A DNA stretch of 64,000 nt from assembly GCF_020092905.1 (NCBI RefSeq), contig NZ_JAGSGB010000002.1:558001-622000 (forward strand), in the 5' to 3' direction. This DNA is from Pacificimonas aurantium. Its GTDB lineage: Bacteria; Pseudomonadota; Alphaproteobacteria; Sphingomonadales; Sphingomonadaceae. Both the position numbers and the translations under genes were made by a program. Below the pieces are notes generated by a model. It searched no databases and was not told the origin of the DNA. It saw only the letters and a list, made by a program, of their open reading frames with translations. Positions 47,355-58,550 of the stretch are shown here, in pieces; within the stretch, counting starts at the first letter, position 1, and every line of letters begins with the position of its first letter.

Positions 47355-48787
47355 CAAATATCGCCCCTCCTGACAAGCCGGATCGTGTCGGCCAGGCCCG
47401 CCGCCCATTTGGTGATATCTCCGGCGCCGAGGCAGATGATCCTGTCGTCCGGTTCGACGACGTCGGACAAGGTCCGGGCCAGGTCCTCCGCATCGTCGAC
47501 CAGCCCGACATGACGATGGCCCGCCTTGCGCAACTTGTCGGCCAATGCGTCCGAGGAGATGCCGTCGATGGGGTCTTCGCCGGCCGCGTAGACGGGCGTC
47601 AGATAGACCCGGTCGGCGTCGTTGAAGGCGGTCGCGAACTCGGGCATGTGATCGCGCAGACGCGTATACCGGTGCGGCTGGCACACCGCGATGACGCGGC
47701 CTTTCACGCTTTCGCGCGCGGCCTGCAGAACGGCTTTGATCTCAATCGGATGATGGCCGTAGTCATCGATGACTATGGCACCGTCGACTTCGCCCACACG
47801 GGTGAAGCGGCGTTTCACCCCGCGGAACCTTGCGAAGCCCTCCCGAATGGACTGATCGTCGATGCCAAGCTCGATGGCGACGCCGATCGCGCCAAGCGCA
47901 TTCTGGACATTGTGGCGTCCGGGCATGGGCAGGAAGATATCGGTAATCTTGCGAACCTCCCCGTCGCGGTCCCGCAGCCGCACGTCGAACCGGTTCCCAT
48001 CGGGCGTCGGGCGCACATTCTCGCCGCGGATGTCGGCCTGTGCGGAAAAGCCATATGGCACGACGCGCCGGTCGCGCACCTGAGGGAGCACCGCCTGCAC
48101 GTCCTCGTCGTCGATGCAAAGGAATGCCGCGCCGTAGAAGGGCACATATTCCACAAAGTCGACGAAGGCCCGTTTAATGGCATCGAAACTGCCGTAATGG
48201 TCGAGATGCTCGGGATCGATGTTGGTGACGATTGCGAGCGTCGGAGGAAGGCGGAGGAAGGAGCCGTCGCTTTCATCTGCCTCGACCACCATCCAATCCG
48301 ACGTGCCGAGACGGGCATTGGTGCCGTATACGTTGATGATGCCGCCATTGATGACGGTCGGGTCCAGCCCGCCGGAATCGAGCAGTGCGGCGACCATCGA
48401 GGTCGTGGTCGTCTTGCCGTGCGTACCCGCCACCGCGACGTTCGACTTGAGGCGCATCAGTTCGGCAAGCATTTCGGCACGCCGTACGACCGGAATGCGG
48501 CGATCGAGTGCCGCCTCGACTTCCGGATTGCCGCGCTTGATGGCGGTCGACACGACGACGACGCTTGCATGTTCGACATTGGCAGCGTCGTGACCGATGT
48601 AGACGTCGATCCCCTTTTCGCGCAGTCCCTCGACGACATAGCCCTCGGCAATGTCGCTTCCCTGAACCTTGAAGCCGAGATTGTGCATCACCTCGGCAAT
48701 GCCGGACATGCCGATGCCGCCTATCCCCACGAAGTGGATCGTGCCGAGCGCCTTCGAAAAGGTGGCGTGCGCCGCCTGCTTGGTCAT
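47354..48787 (-). CDS. murC: UDP-N-acetylmuramate-L-alanine ligase
   Basis: Adds L-alanine to UDP-MurNAc. The 477-residue Mur ligase has the N-terminal Rossmann motif [17 protein letters not shown], the ATP site [12 protein letters not shown], the [12 protein letters not shown] motif that follows the catalytic region, and a C-terminal domain with DDYGHHPIE. It overlaps murG upstream by four bases and is followed directly by murB. Confidence 0.96.
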   Translation of the reverse strand: MTKQAAHATFSKALGTIHFVGIGGIGMSGIAEVMHNLGFKVQGSDIAEGYVVEGLREKGIDVYIGHDAANVEHASVVVVSTAIKRGNPEVEAALDRRIPVVRRAEMLAELMRLKSNVAVAGTHGKTTTTSMVAALLDSGGLDPTVINGGIINVYGTNARLGTSDWMVVEADESDGSFLRLPPTLAIVTNIDPEHLDHYGSFDAIKRAFVDFVEYVPFYGAAFLCIDDEDVQAVLPQVRDRRVVPYGFSAQADIRGENVRPTPDGNRFDVRLRDRDGEVRKITDIFLPMPGRHNVQNALGAIGVAIELGIDDQSIREGFARFRGVKRRFTRVGEVDGAIVIDDYGHHPIEIKAVLQAARESVKGRVIAVCQPHRYTRLRDHMPEFATAFNDADRVYLTPVYAAGEDPIDGISSDALADKLRKAGHRHVGLVDDAEDLARTLSDVVEPDDRIICLGAGDITKWAAGLADTIRLVRRGDI

Positions 48788-49911
48788 TCCGTTTCCCTTG
48801 TTACATCAGTACCGCCCGGACAGCCGGCCAGGCGTTCCGCCAGGTCCGCCACCGCCAGGGTGGCGTCGGGGCGGCCCGTCGACTTCGCACGCCGTGCGGC
48901 GTTGCGCAGCGTCTCCGGCTTCTCCAGCATCAATGCGACCTGGGCGCAAAGCCCCTCGGGCGTAAATTCCTCCTGGCGCATCATACGTGCACCGCCGGCA
49001 GCAACCATCTCGCGGGTATTGGCGGCCTGATGGTCGTCGGTCGCGATCGGCAACGGGACAAGGATGGCTGGGCGCCCCGCGGCCGCAAGCTCGGTGACCG
49101 TCGACGCCCCCGACCTGCCGATGAAGAGATGTGCGTCGGCAAGCGCCGCCGGTACATCTTCGAGATATGTCGTGATTTCAGCCGGGATGCCTGCCTCCCG
49201 GTAGGCCGCGGAGACCGTTTCGAAATCCTCCTCCCGCGCTTGCTGGAGGACCTGAAGCCGCCGCCGCAAGGCATCGGGAAGCAGCGAGAGCGCCTGCGGC
49301 ACCACCTGGCTGAGAATTCGCGCGCCGAGGGACCCGCCGAGGACAAGAATCCGCAAGGGCGAGAATCCGTCGACTTCCGGATATGGGGCATTGGCCAGGG
49401 CCGCGATATCGGAACGGACCGGATTGCCGGTAAGATGAGCCTTTTCGGGATGCGAAAGGCGTTCGGTCTGGGGGAAGCTGAGGGCGATGGCGTCGACGCG
49501 GCGTGCAAGCAGCCTGTTGACCCGCCCCAGAACCGCATTCTGTTCGCAGATAAGCGAAGGGACCCCGCCCTTCGTCGCCGCCATCATCGCGGGAAGGACA
49601 GGATAGCCGCCGAACCCGATCGCGGCGGCAGGCTGCAAGGCGCCGATGACCTCCCGTGCTTGGCGGCGGCCAGCGAGAATCTTCATCGCCGCCCTCGGCC
49701 AGCGCAGCGGGTTCTTCCCCGGAGTCGCCGCGTCGATGACATGGACCTCATTTCCCTCGAACAGCCCCGGAATTTTCGCACCGCGTTCATCGGTGATGAG
49801 AACCGCCCTATGGCCGCGCCGTTCCAACTCGCGCGCGACGGCGTGGGCCGGCACCATATGCCCTCCCGTTCCCCCGGCTGCGATGAGGAAATTTGCGGGT
49901 GCGATCGTCAT
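48784..49911 (-). CDS. murG: MurG glycosyltransferase (lipid II synthase)
   Basis: Transfers GlcNAc from UDP-GlcNAc to lipid I, making lipid II. The 375-residue protein shows the two glycine-rich loops of the family ([16 protein letters not shown] and [14 protein letters not shown]), [20 protein letters not shown], and the donor site [23 protein letters not shown]. The ATG at 49911 overlaps the ftsW stop; a longer open frame upstream overlaps ftsW and murD in another phase and is discarded. Confidence 0.96.
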   Translation of the reverse strand: MTIAPANFLIAAGGTGGHMVPAHAVARELERRGHRAVLITDERGAKIPGLFEGNEVHVIDAATPGKNPLRWPRAAMKILAGRRQAREVIGALQPAAAIGFGGYPVLPAMMAATKGGVPSLICEQNAVLGRVNRLLARRVDAIALSFPQTERLSHPEKAHLTGNPVRSDIAALANAPYPEVDGFSPLRILVLGGSLGARILSQVVPQALSLLPDALRRRLQVLQQAREEDFETVSAAYREAGIPAEITTYLEDVPAALADAHLFIGRSGASTVTELAAAGRPAILVPLPIATDDHQAANTREMVAAGGARMMRQEEFTPEGLCAQVALMLEKPETLRNAARRAKSTGRPDATLAVADLAERLAGCPGGTDVTRETE

Positions 49912-51071
49912 TCGGCCGCCTGCAGTTTCGCGCCGAAGGGGGACGCCTTGAGGAACCGGTTGCGACGCGTCAGCGCGAGCAGCATCCCCGCGGTCAGGCA
50001 GAGGGCGATAAAGCTCGACCCGCCATGACTGATGAAGGGGAGGGTCATGCCCTTGGAGGGCAGAAGGCTGGTCGCGACGCCCATATTCACGAAGGCCTGA
50101 AGCGCGATCTGGGCCGCAAGCCCGCTTGCCGCGAGCGTGACGAACGGGTCTTCCTCTTCGATCAGCTGGGACAGCACACGGATGACCATGGCGAGAAAGA
50201 TCCCCGCCACTGCGATACAGGCGAGAATTCCGAACTCCTCTCCGATCACCGCGAAAATATAGTCGGTATGCGGCTCGGGCAGGGAATATTTCGCTTCCCC
50301 GCCCCCCGGCCCCGTCCCGAACAGCCCGCCGGACCGCAGGGCGTCGAGAGCGCGGTCCGCCTGGTAGGTGTCCCCTTCCCCGGTCAGGAAGCGATCGATG
50401 CGCCCCGAAATGTGCGGACTGAAAACGTAGCCTGCCCCGAGAACAGCGATGGCCGCAACGCCGAGCGCCGCGACCCAAGCCAGGCTGAGCCCCGCGAGCA
50501 GAGCCTGCCCGGCCCAGACGGCTCCGATCAGTAGGGTCTGCCCATAGTCGGGCTGGATCACCAACAGACCCGCCGTCACGGCGAGAAGCGAACCGGCCAG
50601 CGAAAAAACGGGCAATTGCTCGTCGTCGAAGCGCAGCGACAGGATCCAGGCGGTCGTCACGACGAAGGCCGGTTTCAGAAATTCGGAGGGCTGCAGCTGG
50701 AATCCGCCAAACTGGATCCAGCGGATCGCGCCGTTGATTTCGGCCCCGATGACGGGAAGCGATGCCAGAAGCAGCAGTCCAAGCCCGGTTCCCAGCACCG
50801 CGAGGCGCCGGACAAGGTCCTTGGGCAGCAGGGAAACGCCGATCAGGACGGGAAGCCCGATCGCGACCCACATGAACTGGCGTTTCAGGAAAAACAGTTC
50901 GGGCAATTTGAAATTGGCGCCGGACAGCCGCTGGGATGCCGCCGGCGACGCCGCAGCAACGGCGATCAGTCCCAGCGAGATCAGGATGAGGAAAAGGATG
51001 AAAAGCGGCCGGTCCACGGTCCAGAACCAGCGGCCAAAAACCGTGCGGTCGGCTCGTCCCGGCATTCTCAT
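49908..51071 (-). CDS. ftsW: Septal peptidoglycan polymerase FtsW
   Basis: SEDS-family glycosyltransferase of the division septum, partner of FtsI. The 387-residue protein has about ten membrane helices. Family motifs include QPDYGQTLLIGAVW, a loop rich in Pro and Gly at GGLFGTGPGGGEAKYSLPEPHTDYIFAVIGEEFG (with the ALPEAHTDFIF-like core EPHTDYIF), and the C-terminal PFISHGGSSF. It overlaps murD upstream and murG downstream by four bases each. Confidence 0.95.
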   Translation of the reverse strand: MRMPGRADRTVFGRWFWTVDRPLFILFLILISLGLIAVAAASPAASQRLSGANFKLPELFFLKRQFMWVAIGLPVLIGVSLLPKDLVRRLAVLGTGLGLLLLASLPVIGAEINGAIRWIQFGGFQLQPSEFLKPAFVVTTAWILSLRFDDEQLPVFSLAGSLLAVTAGLLVIQPDYGQTLLIGAVWAGQALLAGLSLAWVAALGVAAIAVLGAGYVFSPHISGRIDRFLTGEGDTYQADRALDALRSGGLFGTGPGGGEAKYSLPEPHTDYIFAVIGEEFGILACIAVAGIFLAMVIRVLSQLIEEEDPFVTLAASGLAAQIALQAFVNMGVATSLLPSKGMTLPFISHGGSSFIALCLTAGMLLALTRRNRFLKASPFGAKLQAAE

Positions 51072-52342
51072 CCCGAAAGCTCCCCGACCAGTGTCCTGAA
51101 CCGTTCCCCGCGCTCCTCGAAGTCGCGAAACTGATCGAACGACGCGCAGGCGGGGGACAGCAGCACCGTATCACCCGGAACGGCAAGTTCGGCGGCGCGG
51201 CACACGGCTGCCTCGAGCGTCCCGCAAAGCTCCGTAAGAGGAAGTTCGTTCTGCAGGCTGCCGCGGAAAAGGTCGGCTGCCTCTCCGATCAGGAGCGCGC
51301 TCTTCACCCGGCCGAAATAGGGGGCGCATTGGCTGAGATCGCCGCTCTTTGCCCGCCCGCCTATAATCCAGTGGATATTGCGGAAAGCAGCAAGAGCCGG
51401 CGCGGCGCTCTCGGCATTTGTGGCCTTGGAATCGTTTACATATTCGACGCCGGCCACCTCGCCGAGACGCTCCATTCTGTGTGCGAGACCGGAAAAGCTC
51501 CGGAAGCCTGACAGGATCTCTTCTTCCGCTAGCCCAAGAGTGCGCAAAGCCGTAGCGGCAGCGACCGCGTTCTGAAGATTATGGGGCCCCGCAAGCGACG
51601 GCCATTGCGGCTGATCCGCCGCCACGCCGGTGAAGAGCTCCGCCCGGTTTGCATCGACGTCCTCGGACCAGCGATCGCGTCCGGTGATCACCGCCACACC
51701 GTCTGCATCCTGCATGGCGAACAGCCGCGCCTTTGCGGCAGCATAGTCCTCCATATGGTTGTCATAGCGGTCGAGGTGATCGGGTGTGATGTTGAGAAGG
51801 ATCGCCACGTCGCAGGCCAGGCTCTTCGTCAGGTCGATCTGATAGCTCGACAATTCGAGGACATAGACCCCGCCATCGGGAAGAGGCGCCTGACTGAGGA
51901 TCGGCGCGCCGATATTGCCGCCCAGCCGGGCCGGAATGCCTGCCTGGTCCAGCGCATGATGAACAAGGGCCGTCGTCGTGGATTTCCCGTTGGTGCCGGT
52001 AATGCCGACGACGCGGTGGGCAGGAAGCGCCGCCCGGGCCTGAGCAAACAGCTCGATGTCGCCGATCACCGGAACGCCGCTCTCCGCAGCGCGTGCGGCA
52101 AGGGGGTGGGTATTCAGCGGCACGCCGGGCGACACGATCAGCGCATCGAACCGCGACAGATCAGTGTCCAGCGGATCGACGATCTCCACTTCGTCGGGCG
52201 TCGCGGCGCGCGCCTCCTCTCGGTCGTCCCACGCGGCCACCGCCGCGCCGCTTGCGAGCAGCGCGTCGACGACGCTCTTGCCGGTTCGGGCAAGACCAAG
52301 GACGTGATAGGCGCGTCCGGAAAAGGCGCCGCTGGTGATCAT
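51068..52342 (-). CDS. murD: UDP-N-acetylmuramoylalanine-D-glutamate ligase
   Basis: Adds D-glutamate to UDP-MurNAc-L-Ala. The 424-residue protein shows [16 protein letters not shown] at the N-terminus, the ATP site [32 protein letters not shown] and [10 protein letters not shown], and C-terminal [15 protein letters not shown] and [12 protein letters not shown]. The ATG at 52342 overlaps the mraY stop; an open frame reaching further upstream lies over mraY in another phase and is discarded. Confidence 0.96.
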   Translation of the reverse strand: MITSGAFSGRAYHVLGLARTGKSVVDALLASGAAVAAWDDREEARAATPDEVEIVDPLDTDLSRFDALIVSPGVPLNTHPLAARAAESGVPVIGDIELFAQARAALPAHRVVGITGTNGKSTTTALVHHALDQAGIPARLGGNIGAPILSQAPLPDGGVYVLELSSYQIDLTKSLACDVAILLNITPDHLDRYDNHMEDYAAAKARLFAMQDADGVAVITGRDRWSEDVDANRAELFTGVAADQPQWPSLAGPHNLQNAVAAATALRTLGLAEEEILSGFRSFSGLAHRMERLGEVAGVEYVNDSKATNAESAAPALAAFRNIHWIIGGRAKSGDLSQCAPYFGRVKSALLIGEAADLFRGSLQNELPLTELCGTLEAAVCRAAELAVPGDTVLLSPACASFDQFRDFEERGERFRTLVGELSG

Positions 52343-53409
52343 CGCAGCTTCAACGTCGCTAGCCCTGCCAGGGCCAGAACGATGGACACGATCCAGAAGC
52401 GGATGACCACGGTCGATTCCGCCCAGCCCATCTCTTCGAAATGGTGATGGATCGGTGCCATTTTGAAGACGCGCTTGCCCGTCAATTTGAAGCTGGCCAC
52501 CTGCATGATGACGGATACCGTTTCCAGCACGAAAAGGCCGCCCACGACCAGCAGCACAAGCTCGTGATTGGTGACGACCGCGATCGATCCAAGGGCCCCG
52601 CCGAGCGCCAGACTTCCCGTATCTCCCATGAAAACGGCCGCAGGAGGCGCATTGTACCACAGGAAGGCAAGGCAGGCGCCGATGATCGCGAAACAGAAGA
52701 CCACGAGCTCGCCGGCGCCGTCGATGAAGAGAATGCCGAGATAGTCGGAAAAGCGCACATTGCCGACCGAATAGGCAATCAGCGCAAAGGTCACGGTCGC
52801 GATGATCACCGGCATGGTCGCCAGGCCGTCCAGCCCGTCGGTCAGGTTCACCGCGTTGCCGAACCCGGTGATGATGAAGGCGGCGAAGGCGATGTAGAAC
52901 ACGCCCAGCTCCAGACCGAACGACACGAACGGAAGATAAAGATCGGTGTCCGTCGCATTGGCGATGAACCAGCTTGCGACACCGGCGATGAGAAATTCGA
53001 GAAGGAGGCGAACCTTCCCCGGAATCCCCTTGTGATTCCCCTTCGAGACCTTCGCGAAGTCGTCGGTAAAGCCGATGAAGGCGAAGCCGAGGGTGACGAA
53101 CAGGCAGGTCCAGACGAACAGACTGTCGAAGCGCGCCCAAAGAAGCGTCGAAACGGTCAGCGACACCAGGATCATCAGCCCGCCCATGGTGGGCGTTCCG
53201 CGTTTCGTGAGCAAGTGCGAGGCCGGCCCGTCTTCGCGGATGGGCTGGCCCTTCCCCTGCTTCATGCGCAGCCATTCGATCATGCGCGGACCGATCATCA
53301 GGCCGATAACCAGCGCCGTGATCGCCGCCGCCCCGGAGCGGAAAGTGATATAGCGAAACAGGTTCCAGACGCCTGCGAAGTCGAAAATTTCGGCTAGGTG
53401 ATAAAACAT
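52339..53409 (-). CDS. mraY: Phospho-N-acetylmuramoyl-pentapeptide transferase
   Basis: Moves the phospho-MurNAc-pentapeptide onto undecaprenyl phosphate, forming lipid I. The 356-residue, ten-helix membrane enzyme shows the conserved [12 protein letters not shown], the aspartate pair in [33 protein letters not shown] and the C-terminal [13 protein letters not shown]. All active-site motifs are intact. It ends against murD and starts one base after murF. Confidence 0.97.
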   Translation of the reverse strand: MFYHLAEIFDFAGVWNLFRYITFRSGAAAITALVIGLMIGPRMIEWLRMKQGKGQPIREDGPASHLLTKRGTPTMGGLMILVSLTVSTLLWARFDSLFVWTCLFVTLGFAFIGFTDDFAKVSKGNHKGIPGKVRLLLEFLIAGVASWFIANATDTDLYLPFVSFGLELGVFYIAFAAFIITGFGNAVNLTDGLDGLATMPVIIATVTFALIAYSVGNVRFSDYLGILFIDGAGELVVFCFAIIGACLAFLWYNAPPAAVFMGDTGSLALGGALGSIAVVTNHELVLLVVGGLFVLETVSVIMQVASFKLTGKRVFKMAPIHHHFEEMGWAESTVVIRFWIVSIVLALAGLATLKLR

Positions 53410-53410
53410 G

Positions 53411-54778
53411 TCAGGCGGCCCCTCCCCTTAACGCTGCAACGATCTTCGACAGGCCGACGCTGTTGGACCCCTTGAGAAGAACCGCGTCGCCCGGCTCCAG
53501 CGTATCACGCAACCACGCCTCTGCCTCTGCAGCCGCGTCGAACAAGGGAGCTTCGAGCGCTTCGGCCAGCGGACGCATTTCTTCACCGACAAGGGCGACC
53601 CTGTCGACGTTCGACGCTTCGATGGGCCGCGCCAGAGCCAAATGCAACTCATCCGACCGCGCGCCGAGTTCTTTCATAGCTCCGAGGACAGCGAGCCGGC
53701 GGCCCGAAATCTCGGCACCCCGAAGCACGGACAACGCCGCCTCCATACTTGCATTGTTCGCATTGTAGCTTTCGTCGATCAGGCGAACTTCGCCGCTTTC
53801 CCAGGCTAACAGATACTGGGCGCCCCTGCCTTCCAGGCCGCGAAGCGATGCGAGGCCAAGTCCCGCTGCTGCGATGTCGCCACCGGCAGCATGGACGGCG
53901 GCGAGTGCGGCCATGGCATTGCGCACGGAATGATCGCCGGGTTGCATCAGCCGGAACAGGACTCTTTCCTCGCCCGCCTGCACGGTAATGTCGCGCCCCT
54001 CGCCCCCCGGCTCGACGCCGAGAGGACGAATGTCGGCCCCTTCGGAAAGTCCGAAGGTCAGAATACGGTCGGCGTAGCGCGTTGCCGCCCTTCTCAGGCG
54101 TTCGAAATGCGGGCTGTCAGCGGGCAGGATCGCCGTGCCGCCCGGCTCCAGGCCTTCGAAAATCTCCGCCTTGGCATCGGCAATCGCCTCTTCGGTTCCG
54201 AAGAACTCGATATGGGCGGGCGCGATGGCGGTCACGATGGCGATATGAGGCCGGACGAACCGCGTGAGCCGCGACAGCTCACCGGCGTGGTTCATGCCCA
54301 TCTCGAAAACCCCGTAGCGGGTCTCGCGCGGCATGCGTGCAAGCGACAGGGGGACGCCGGTATGATTGTTATAGCTTTTGACAGACCAATGCGTGCGCTC
54401 GGGCTCGGCTGCTTGAAGCGCATGACGAATAGCCTCTTTGACGCTCGTCTTGCCGACGCTGCCCGTCACCCCGATCACCGAGGCGTTTTTCGCGCGAAGC
54501 CGCGCCTCCTTCGCCAGGGCCTCTAGCCCTTCGAGGCCATCCTCAACCAAGACATGCGGGTGATTGCTGGGCCGCGATACCAATGCGCCGGCAGCACCGC
54601 GGTCGAACGCCATGTCCAGATAATCATGGCCATCGGCCTGCTCGCCTTTCATCGCCACGAACAGCTCGCCGCCCATCACTTCGCGGCTGTCGAAGGTGAC
54701 GGCATCACAGGAAAATTCCGCAGTCTCCTGTCCGCCGCTCGCCGCAGCGATCTCGGCGGAGGTCCATAATGCCGTCAC
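53411..54778 (-). CDS. murF: UDP-MurNAc-tripeptide-D-alanyl-D-alanine ligase
   Basis: Adds the D-Ala-D-Ala dipeptide to the UDP-MurNAc tripeptide. The 455-residue Mur ligase shows [26 protein letters not shown] split by its N-terminal domain, the ATP site [29 protein letters not shown], and C-terminal [15 protein letters not shown] and [10 protein letters not shown]. It overlaps murE by ATGA. Confidence 0.96.
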   Translation of the reverse strand: MTALWTSAEIAAASGGQETAEFSCDAVTFDSREVMGGELFVAMKGEQADGHDYLDMAFDRGAAGALVSRPSNHPHVLVEDGLEGLEALAKEARLRAKNASVIGVTGSVGKTSVKEAIRHALQAAEPERTHWSVKSYNNHTGVPLSLARMPRETRYGVFEMGMNHAGELSRLTRFVRPHIAIVTAIAPAHIEFFGTEEAIADAKAEIFEGLEPGGTAILPADSPHFERLRRAATRYADRILTFGLSEGADIRPLGVEPGGEGRDITVQAGEERVLFRLMQPGDHSVRNAMAALAAVHAAGGDIAAAGLGLASLRGLEGRGAQYLLAWESGEVRLIDESYNANNASMEAALSVLRGAEISGRRLAVLGAMKELGARSDELHLALARPIEASNVDRVALVGEEMRPLAEALEAPLFDAAAEAEAWLRDTLEPGDAVLLKGSNSVGLSKIVAALRGGAA

Positions 54779-56202
54779 GCCGCCACTTCCCGGGCGGTGC
54801 CGACATCGTCGAAGGGCAGTGTCCGGTCGCCGACGATCTGCCCCTGCTCATGTCCCTTTCCTGCGATCAGGACGACATCCTCGGGTCCGGCAGCGGAAAT
54901 GGCCGCGGATATAGCCTCGCGCCGGTCACCGATCTCCAGGGCACCGGGCGCACCCTCCAGAACATCCGCGCGGATTCGGGCCGGATCCTCAGACCTAGGA
55001 TTGTCGTCGGTCACATAGATTTTGTCGGCGCAGCGTGTCGCGGTCTCGCCCATGGGCTTGCGCTTTCCAGTGTCACGGTCACCGCCCGCCCCGAAGACGA
55101 TATGAAGGTCTCCGTTCGTATGGGGACGAAGCGCCTCGCAGGCTGCCTCGATAGCATCGGGGGTGTGCGCATAGTCGACGTAGATCGGTGCGCCCGCTTT
55201 CGACAAGGCGACCCGCTCGAGCCGGCCGCGGACGGGAACCACCCGGGCCAGATGGCCAAGCGTTTCGGCCGTGTCCCCGCCGGTGGCAATGACCAGTCCG
55301 GCGGACACCAGAGCGTTGGCTGCCTGATAGGCGCCGATCAGCGGTAGCTTGACCGTGAAGCTCTCGCCAAATGCTTCGATCGTCAGCGTCTGCCCCAGAT
55401 GTGTCGGCTCCTGAGCAGCGAGTTTCAGCGTGTCCCCGCCACGTCCGACCGTCAGCAGCTTCAGCCCGCGGTCGCGTGCCGCTGCAACGACCTCCGCGCT
55501 GTGCGGATCGTCCATCCAGACGACGACCGACCCATCGGGATCGACCACCTCCCTGAACAGACGCATCTTCGCGTCGAAATAGGCCTCCATCGTCTTGTGA
55601 TAGTCGAGATGGTCGCGGCTGAGATTCGTGAAGGCGGCTGCAGAGACCGGCAATCCCTCGGTACGATACTGGGCAAGGCCATGGCTCGACGCCTCGAAAC
55701 TGGCGTGGGTGACGCCTTCTCGCTCAAGCCCCGCCATGTTCGACAGGAAGGTGACGATGTCGGGCGTCGTCAGGCCCGTGGAAACCTGTCCCTGGCGGGT
55801 GGTGACGCCAAGCGTGCCGATGGATGCGGACGGATGGCCGGCAAGCTGCCAGAGCTGACGCGTCAGTTCCGCTGTCGAGGTCTTCCCGTTCGTGCCGGTA
55901 ATCGCGACCGTGGTCGAAGGAAACGGGCCGTAGAATTTCGCGGCAAGGCGCGCAAATTGGCGGCGCGGCTCCTCCGATACGATATGCACCGCGCCGTCGA
56001 CCTCGGCCTCGGCCCGGGCGACCACGGCCAGGGCGCCATTCTCGACGGCGGCGGGGATGAAATCCTCGCCGTTCACGCGCGCGCCCTGAAAGGCTCCGAA
56101 CACGCAGCCGGCCGCCACTTTCCGGTGGTCGAGCGCAAAGCCGGTCACCGTTTTCTCGGCCAGCGACCCCGCATCGTTTTCAATCAGCGTTCCCAGCCGC
56201 AT
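54775..56202 (-). CDS. murE: UDP-MurNAc-L-alanyl-D-glutamate-2,6-diaminopimelate ligase
   Basis: Adds the third stem-peptide residue, meso-diaminopimelate in this lineage. The 475-residue protein shows FDHRKVAAGCVFGAFQG-like DHRKVAAGCVF, the ATP site AITGTNGKTSTAEL, FTNLSRDHLDYH and VDYAHTPDAIE. The DDNPRSEDPARI stretch carries the DNPR motif that marks specificity for diaminopimelate over lysine. It starts 12 bp after ftsI. Confidence 0.96.
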   Translation of the reverse strand: MRLGTLIENDAGSLAEKTVTGFALDHRKVAAGCVFGAFQGARVNGEDFIPAAVENGALAVVARAEAEVDGAVHIVSEEPRRQFARLAAKFYGPFPSTTVAITGTNGKTSTAELTRQLWQLAGHPSASIGTLGVTTRQGQVSTGLTTPDIVTFLSNMAGLEREGVTHASFEASSHGLAQYRTEGLPVSAAAFTNLSRDHLDYHKTMEAYFDAKMRLFREVVDPDGSVVVWMDDPHSAEVVAAARDRGLKLLTVGRGGDTLKLAAQEPTHLGQTLTIEAFGESFTVKLPLIGAYQAANALVSAGLVIATGGDTAETLGHLARVVPVRGRLERVALSKAGAPIYVDYAHTPDAIEAACEALRPHTNGDLHIVFGAGGDRDTGKRKPMGETATRCADKIYVTDDNPRSEDPARIRADVLEGAPGALEIGDRREAISAAISAAGPEDVVLIAGKGHEQGQIVGDRTLPFDDVGTAREVAA

Positions 56203-56214
56203 ACTCGCTACTCC

Positions 56215-57915
56215 TCAACCGCCGGCATCGCGGTCATGAACATGCTGGAGCAGCGCCGACAAGTCGATATCTCGCGCCGGATCGGGGTCGACTTCAAGAA
56301 TCGGCGCGATGCGCGACACGACCTCCTTCACAACCGGGGCTGCGGTCCAGCCGGCGCCGGCGAACCCATAGGTTTCCTTGATGCCCTGGGGTTCGTCGAG
56401 CATGACGATGACCGCGTACCGCGGATCGTCGATCGGGAATACGCCGGCAAAGTTCGTCACCAGCGATTTGCGGGCATAGCCGCCGGCTCGCGGCTTCTCC
56501 GCCGTCCCCGTCTTGCCGCCGACCCTATATCCCTCGGCATCCGCCTTCGACCCGGTCCCCTCAAGGACCACGAGACGCAGCAATTCCCTCATCCTGTCCG
56601 ATGTCTCTTGGGAGAAGACGCGCCGGCCCTCGCGCATTTCGTCCGCACCCACCTTCAAAAGCGTCGGATCGCGGTAGATGCCTCCGTTGACGAGTGCCGC
56701 ATAAGCCGCTGCAATATGAAGCGGGGTCACGGCGATGCCATGGCCGTAGCTGATCGTCATCGTGGACACCTCCCCCCAGGTGTCGGGGTAGAGCGGTCGT
56801 CCGCGCTCGGCGAGTTCGATATGGGGACGCTCGAGCATTCCCAGCTCTCGCAGATACTCTTTCTGACGCTCGGCGCCGATTTCGAGCGCGATCTGCGACG
56901 TGCCGATGTTCGACGAGTGCATGAAGATTTCGGGCACCGTCAGCCAGCGGTTTTCCGGGTGCGAATCCCGGATGCGGAAGCGGCCCACCTTCAGCGGCTT
57001 CGTCGCGTCGTAGGCCTGGGCCATCGAGGTGACCGTCCCGCTGTCGAGCGCCATCGCCATCGTCAGGGCCTTGAACGTCGAACCCAGCTCGTAGACGCCG
57101 TAGGTCGCGCGGTTGAAGCGGGCGTCCGCAGTCCCGGCTCCGGCGGCATTCGGGTCGAATACCGGCTGAGAGGTGAGCGCGAGAACTTCGCCGGTCCGCA
57201 CGTCGAGGACGACACCCCCGCCGCCGATCGCGCTATGCTTGTCCATCTGCCTGGAAATGGCCTGAACGAGCGCATGCTGAACCCGGGTATCGAGGGACAG
57301 CTGGACGGGTTCTTCCAGCCGCGCCGGATCGGTCAGCCGCTCGTCGAGCTCGCGCTCCAGACCTGCCTGCCCGACCCCGTCGACATTCGCATAGCCGAGC
57401 GTATGTGCGGCGAGCGTGCGGTTCGGATAGACCCGCTCCCACTCCCGCTCGATGATCAGGCCCGGTTCGCCCAGCGCCTTCAGCCGTGCCGCGTCCTCGG
57501 GCTGGACGCGCCGCTGGATGTAGCGCCAGTTACCGGCCCTGGTCAGCAGCCGCTCCAAATCCTGCGGATCGCGCTCTCCGAGGATATCGGCAATGCCCGC
57601 TGCAAGTTCCTTCCGGTCCCCGACGACCCGGCGGGGCTGGACGGCGAGAAAATAGGCCTGGAAGGAGCGTGCCAGGTCGGCCCCATTCCTGTCGACGATC
57701 GGGGCCCGCTGGCCGATATCGACGGCAGCGGCGTAACTGATCCGCGCGTTGGCCCCGAACCCGGCGCCTAGTTCGACGAGCCGAATTGTGGTGACGAGCG
57801 TCAGGCAGAGAAACGCGCCCATCGCCAGAACCAACCGCCGCCGCGCCCGCGCGAGCGAAGCCTGCCTCCGTCCGGCAAGCTTCACGCGGTGGGTGCGAAG
57901 TGCGGCGGGGCTCAT
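56215..57915 (-). CDS. ftsI: Septal transpeptidase FtsI (PBP3)
   Basis: Class B penicillin-binding protein that crosslinks septal peptidoglycan with FtsW. The 566-residue protein has a basic cytoplasmic start, one membrane helix (RRLVLAMGAFLCLTLVTTIRL), a dimerisation domain with RAPIVDRNGADLARS, and the transpeptidase domain. The catalytic motifs are SxxK in LGSTFKALTM, SxN in MHSSNIGTS and KTG in GGKTGTAEK. It overlaps the ftsL stop by ATGA. Confidence 0.95.
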   Translation of the reverse strand: MSPAALRTHRVKLAGRRQASLARARRRLVLAMGAFLCLTLVTTIRLVELGAGFGANARISYAAAVDIGQRAPIVDRNGADLARSFQAYFLAVQPRRVVGDRKELAAGIADILGERDPQDLERLLTRAGNWRYIQRRVQPEDAARLKALGEPGLIIEREWERVYPNRTLAAHTLGYANVDGVGQAGLERELDERLTDPARLEEPVQLSLDTRVQHALVQAISRQMDKHSAIGGGGVVLDVRTGEVLALTSQPVFDPNAAGAGTADARFNRATYGVYELGSTFKALTMAMALDSGTVTSMAQAYDATKPLKVGRFRIRDSHPENRWLTVPEIFMHSSNIGTSQIALEIGAERQKEYLRELGMLERPHIELAERGRPLYPDTWGEVSTMTISYGHGIAVTPLHIAAAYAALVNGGIYRDPTLLKVGADEMREGRRVFSQETSDRMRELLRLVVLEGTGSKADAEGYRVGGKTGTAEKPRAGGYARKSLVTNFAGVFPIDDPRYAVIVMLDEPQGIKETYGFAGAGWTAAPVVKEVVSRIAPILEVDPDPARDIDLSALLQHVHDRDAGG

Positions 57916-58550
57916 TGCACGGCAGGTCCGTAGCTTGCGCGTTCCAGAGCGGCAGCGGTGTCGATATCCGCCATGAAGGAATCAGAGAAGAGGTCGACGT
58001 CCGGCCGGGCCGGCTCGTGCACGGGCTGGCGATAGGCCACCTGAAGCGGCTTCGGCGCCGACACGGCAGCACCTTCGTCCGAGGTGGCGGCGAGTGGCAC
58101 CGGCGTTTCCGTTCGGTCTGCGCGGACCACCGCGGGCATGAGTTTCGGCTGCGCCGGCGCGGCGGGCTCAACGGACGCCGCAAGCTGCACCGATGCAGAC
58201 CCGGGCGCTGCCGGTTCGTAGCTGGCCAGCAACAGGTCGTCGGAGGACTCCTGCTCGCGGCGGGGCTGGAGCAGGCGCGCCAGCTCGCGGTCGCCCCTGA
58301 CGATCTGACCGACCTGCGGTGCGCGCAGCGACCAGTATTTTTCGTTCATCCGCTCCAGCCGCGCCAGCGAACTGCGCACGCCAAGCTCGGCGGTCAGCTC
58401 CTCCATCTCGTCGCGGTCGGCGGCGATGGATACCCGCAAATCCTCGATCTGCTCGCGCTCCGCGGAAACGATGGTCCCGGATACATACATCGCCATCGCC
58501 GTGGACAGCGCCGTAACGCCCAGTCCGAATGTTCTCAAATGACCAGTCAT
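57912..58550 (-). CDS. ftsL: FtsL-like division protein with long C-terminal tail
   Basis: Bitopic protein of the FtsQLB complex. The 212-residue protein has a short cytoplasmic start, a membrane helix at about residues 6-28 and a coiled coil at about 30-75 (EREQIEDLRVSIAADRDEME). The FtsL-type segment EKYWSLRAPQVGQIVRGDRELARLL follows. The last 110 residues are low-complexity, rich in Ala, Pro and Glu, and are absent from short enterobacterial FtsL. Position between rsmH and ftsI decides the call. It overlaps both neighbours by ATGA. Confidence 0.85.
   Translation of the reverse strand: MTGHLRTFGLGVTALSTAMAMYVSGTIVSAEREQIEDLRVSIAADRDEMEELTAELGVRSSLARLERMNEKYWSLRAPQVGQIVRGDRELARLLQPRREQESSDDLLLASYEPAAPGSASVQLAASVEPAAPAQPKLMPAVVRADRTETPVPLAATSDEGAAVSAPKPLQVAYRQPVHEPARPDVDLFSDSFMADIDTAAALERASYGPAVQ

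Noticed and set aside
48784-53275. Long frames extending upstream of murG and murD
   Set aside because: The extensions overlap ftsW, murD and mraY in other phases. The family N-termini start at 49911 and 52342 with four-base overlaps.
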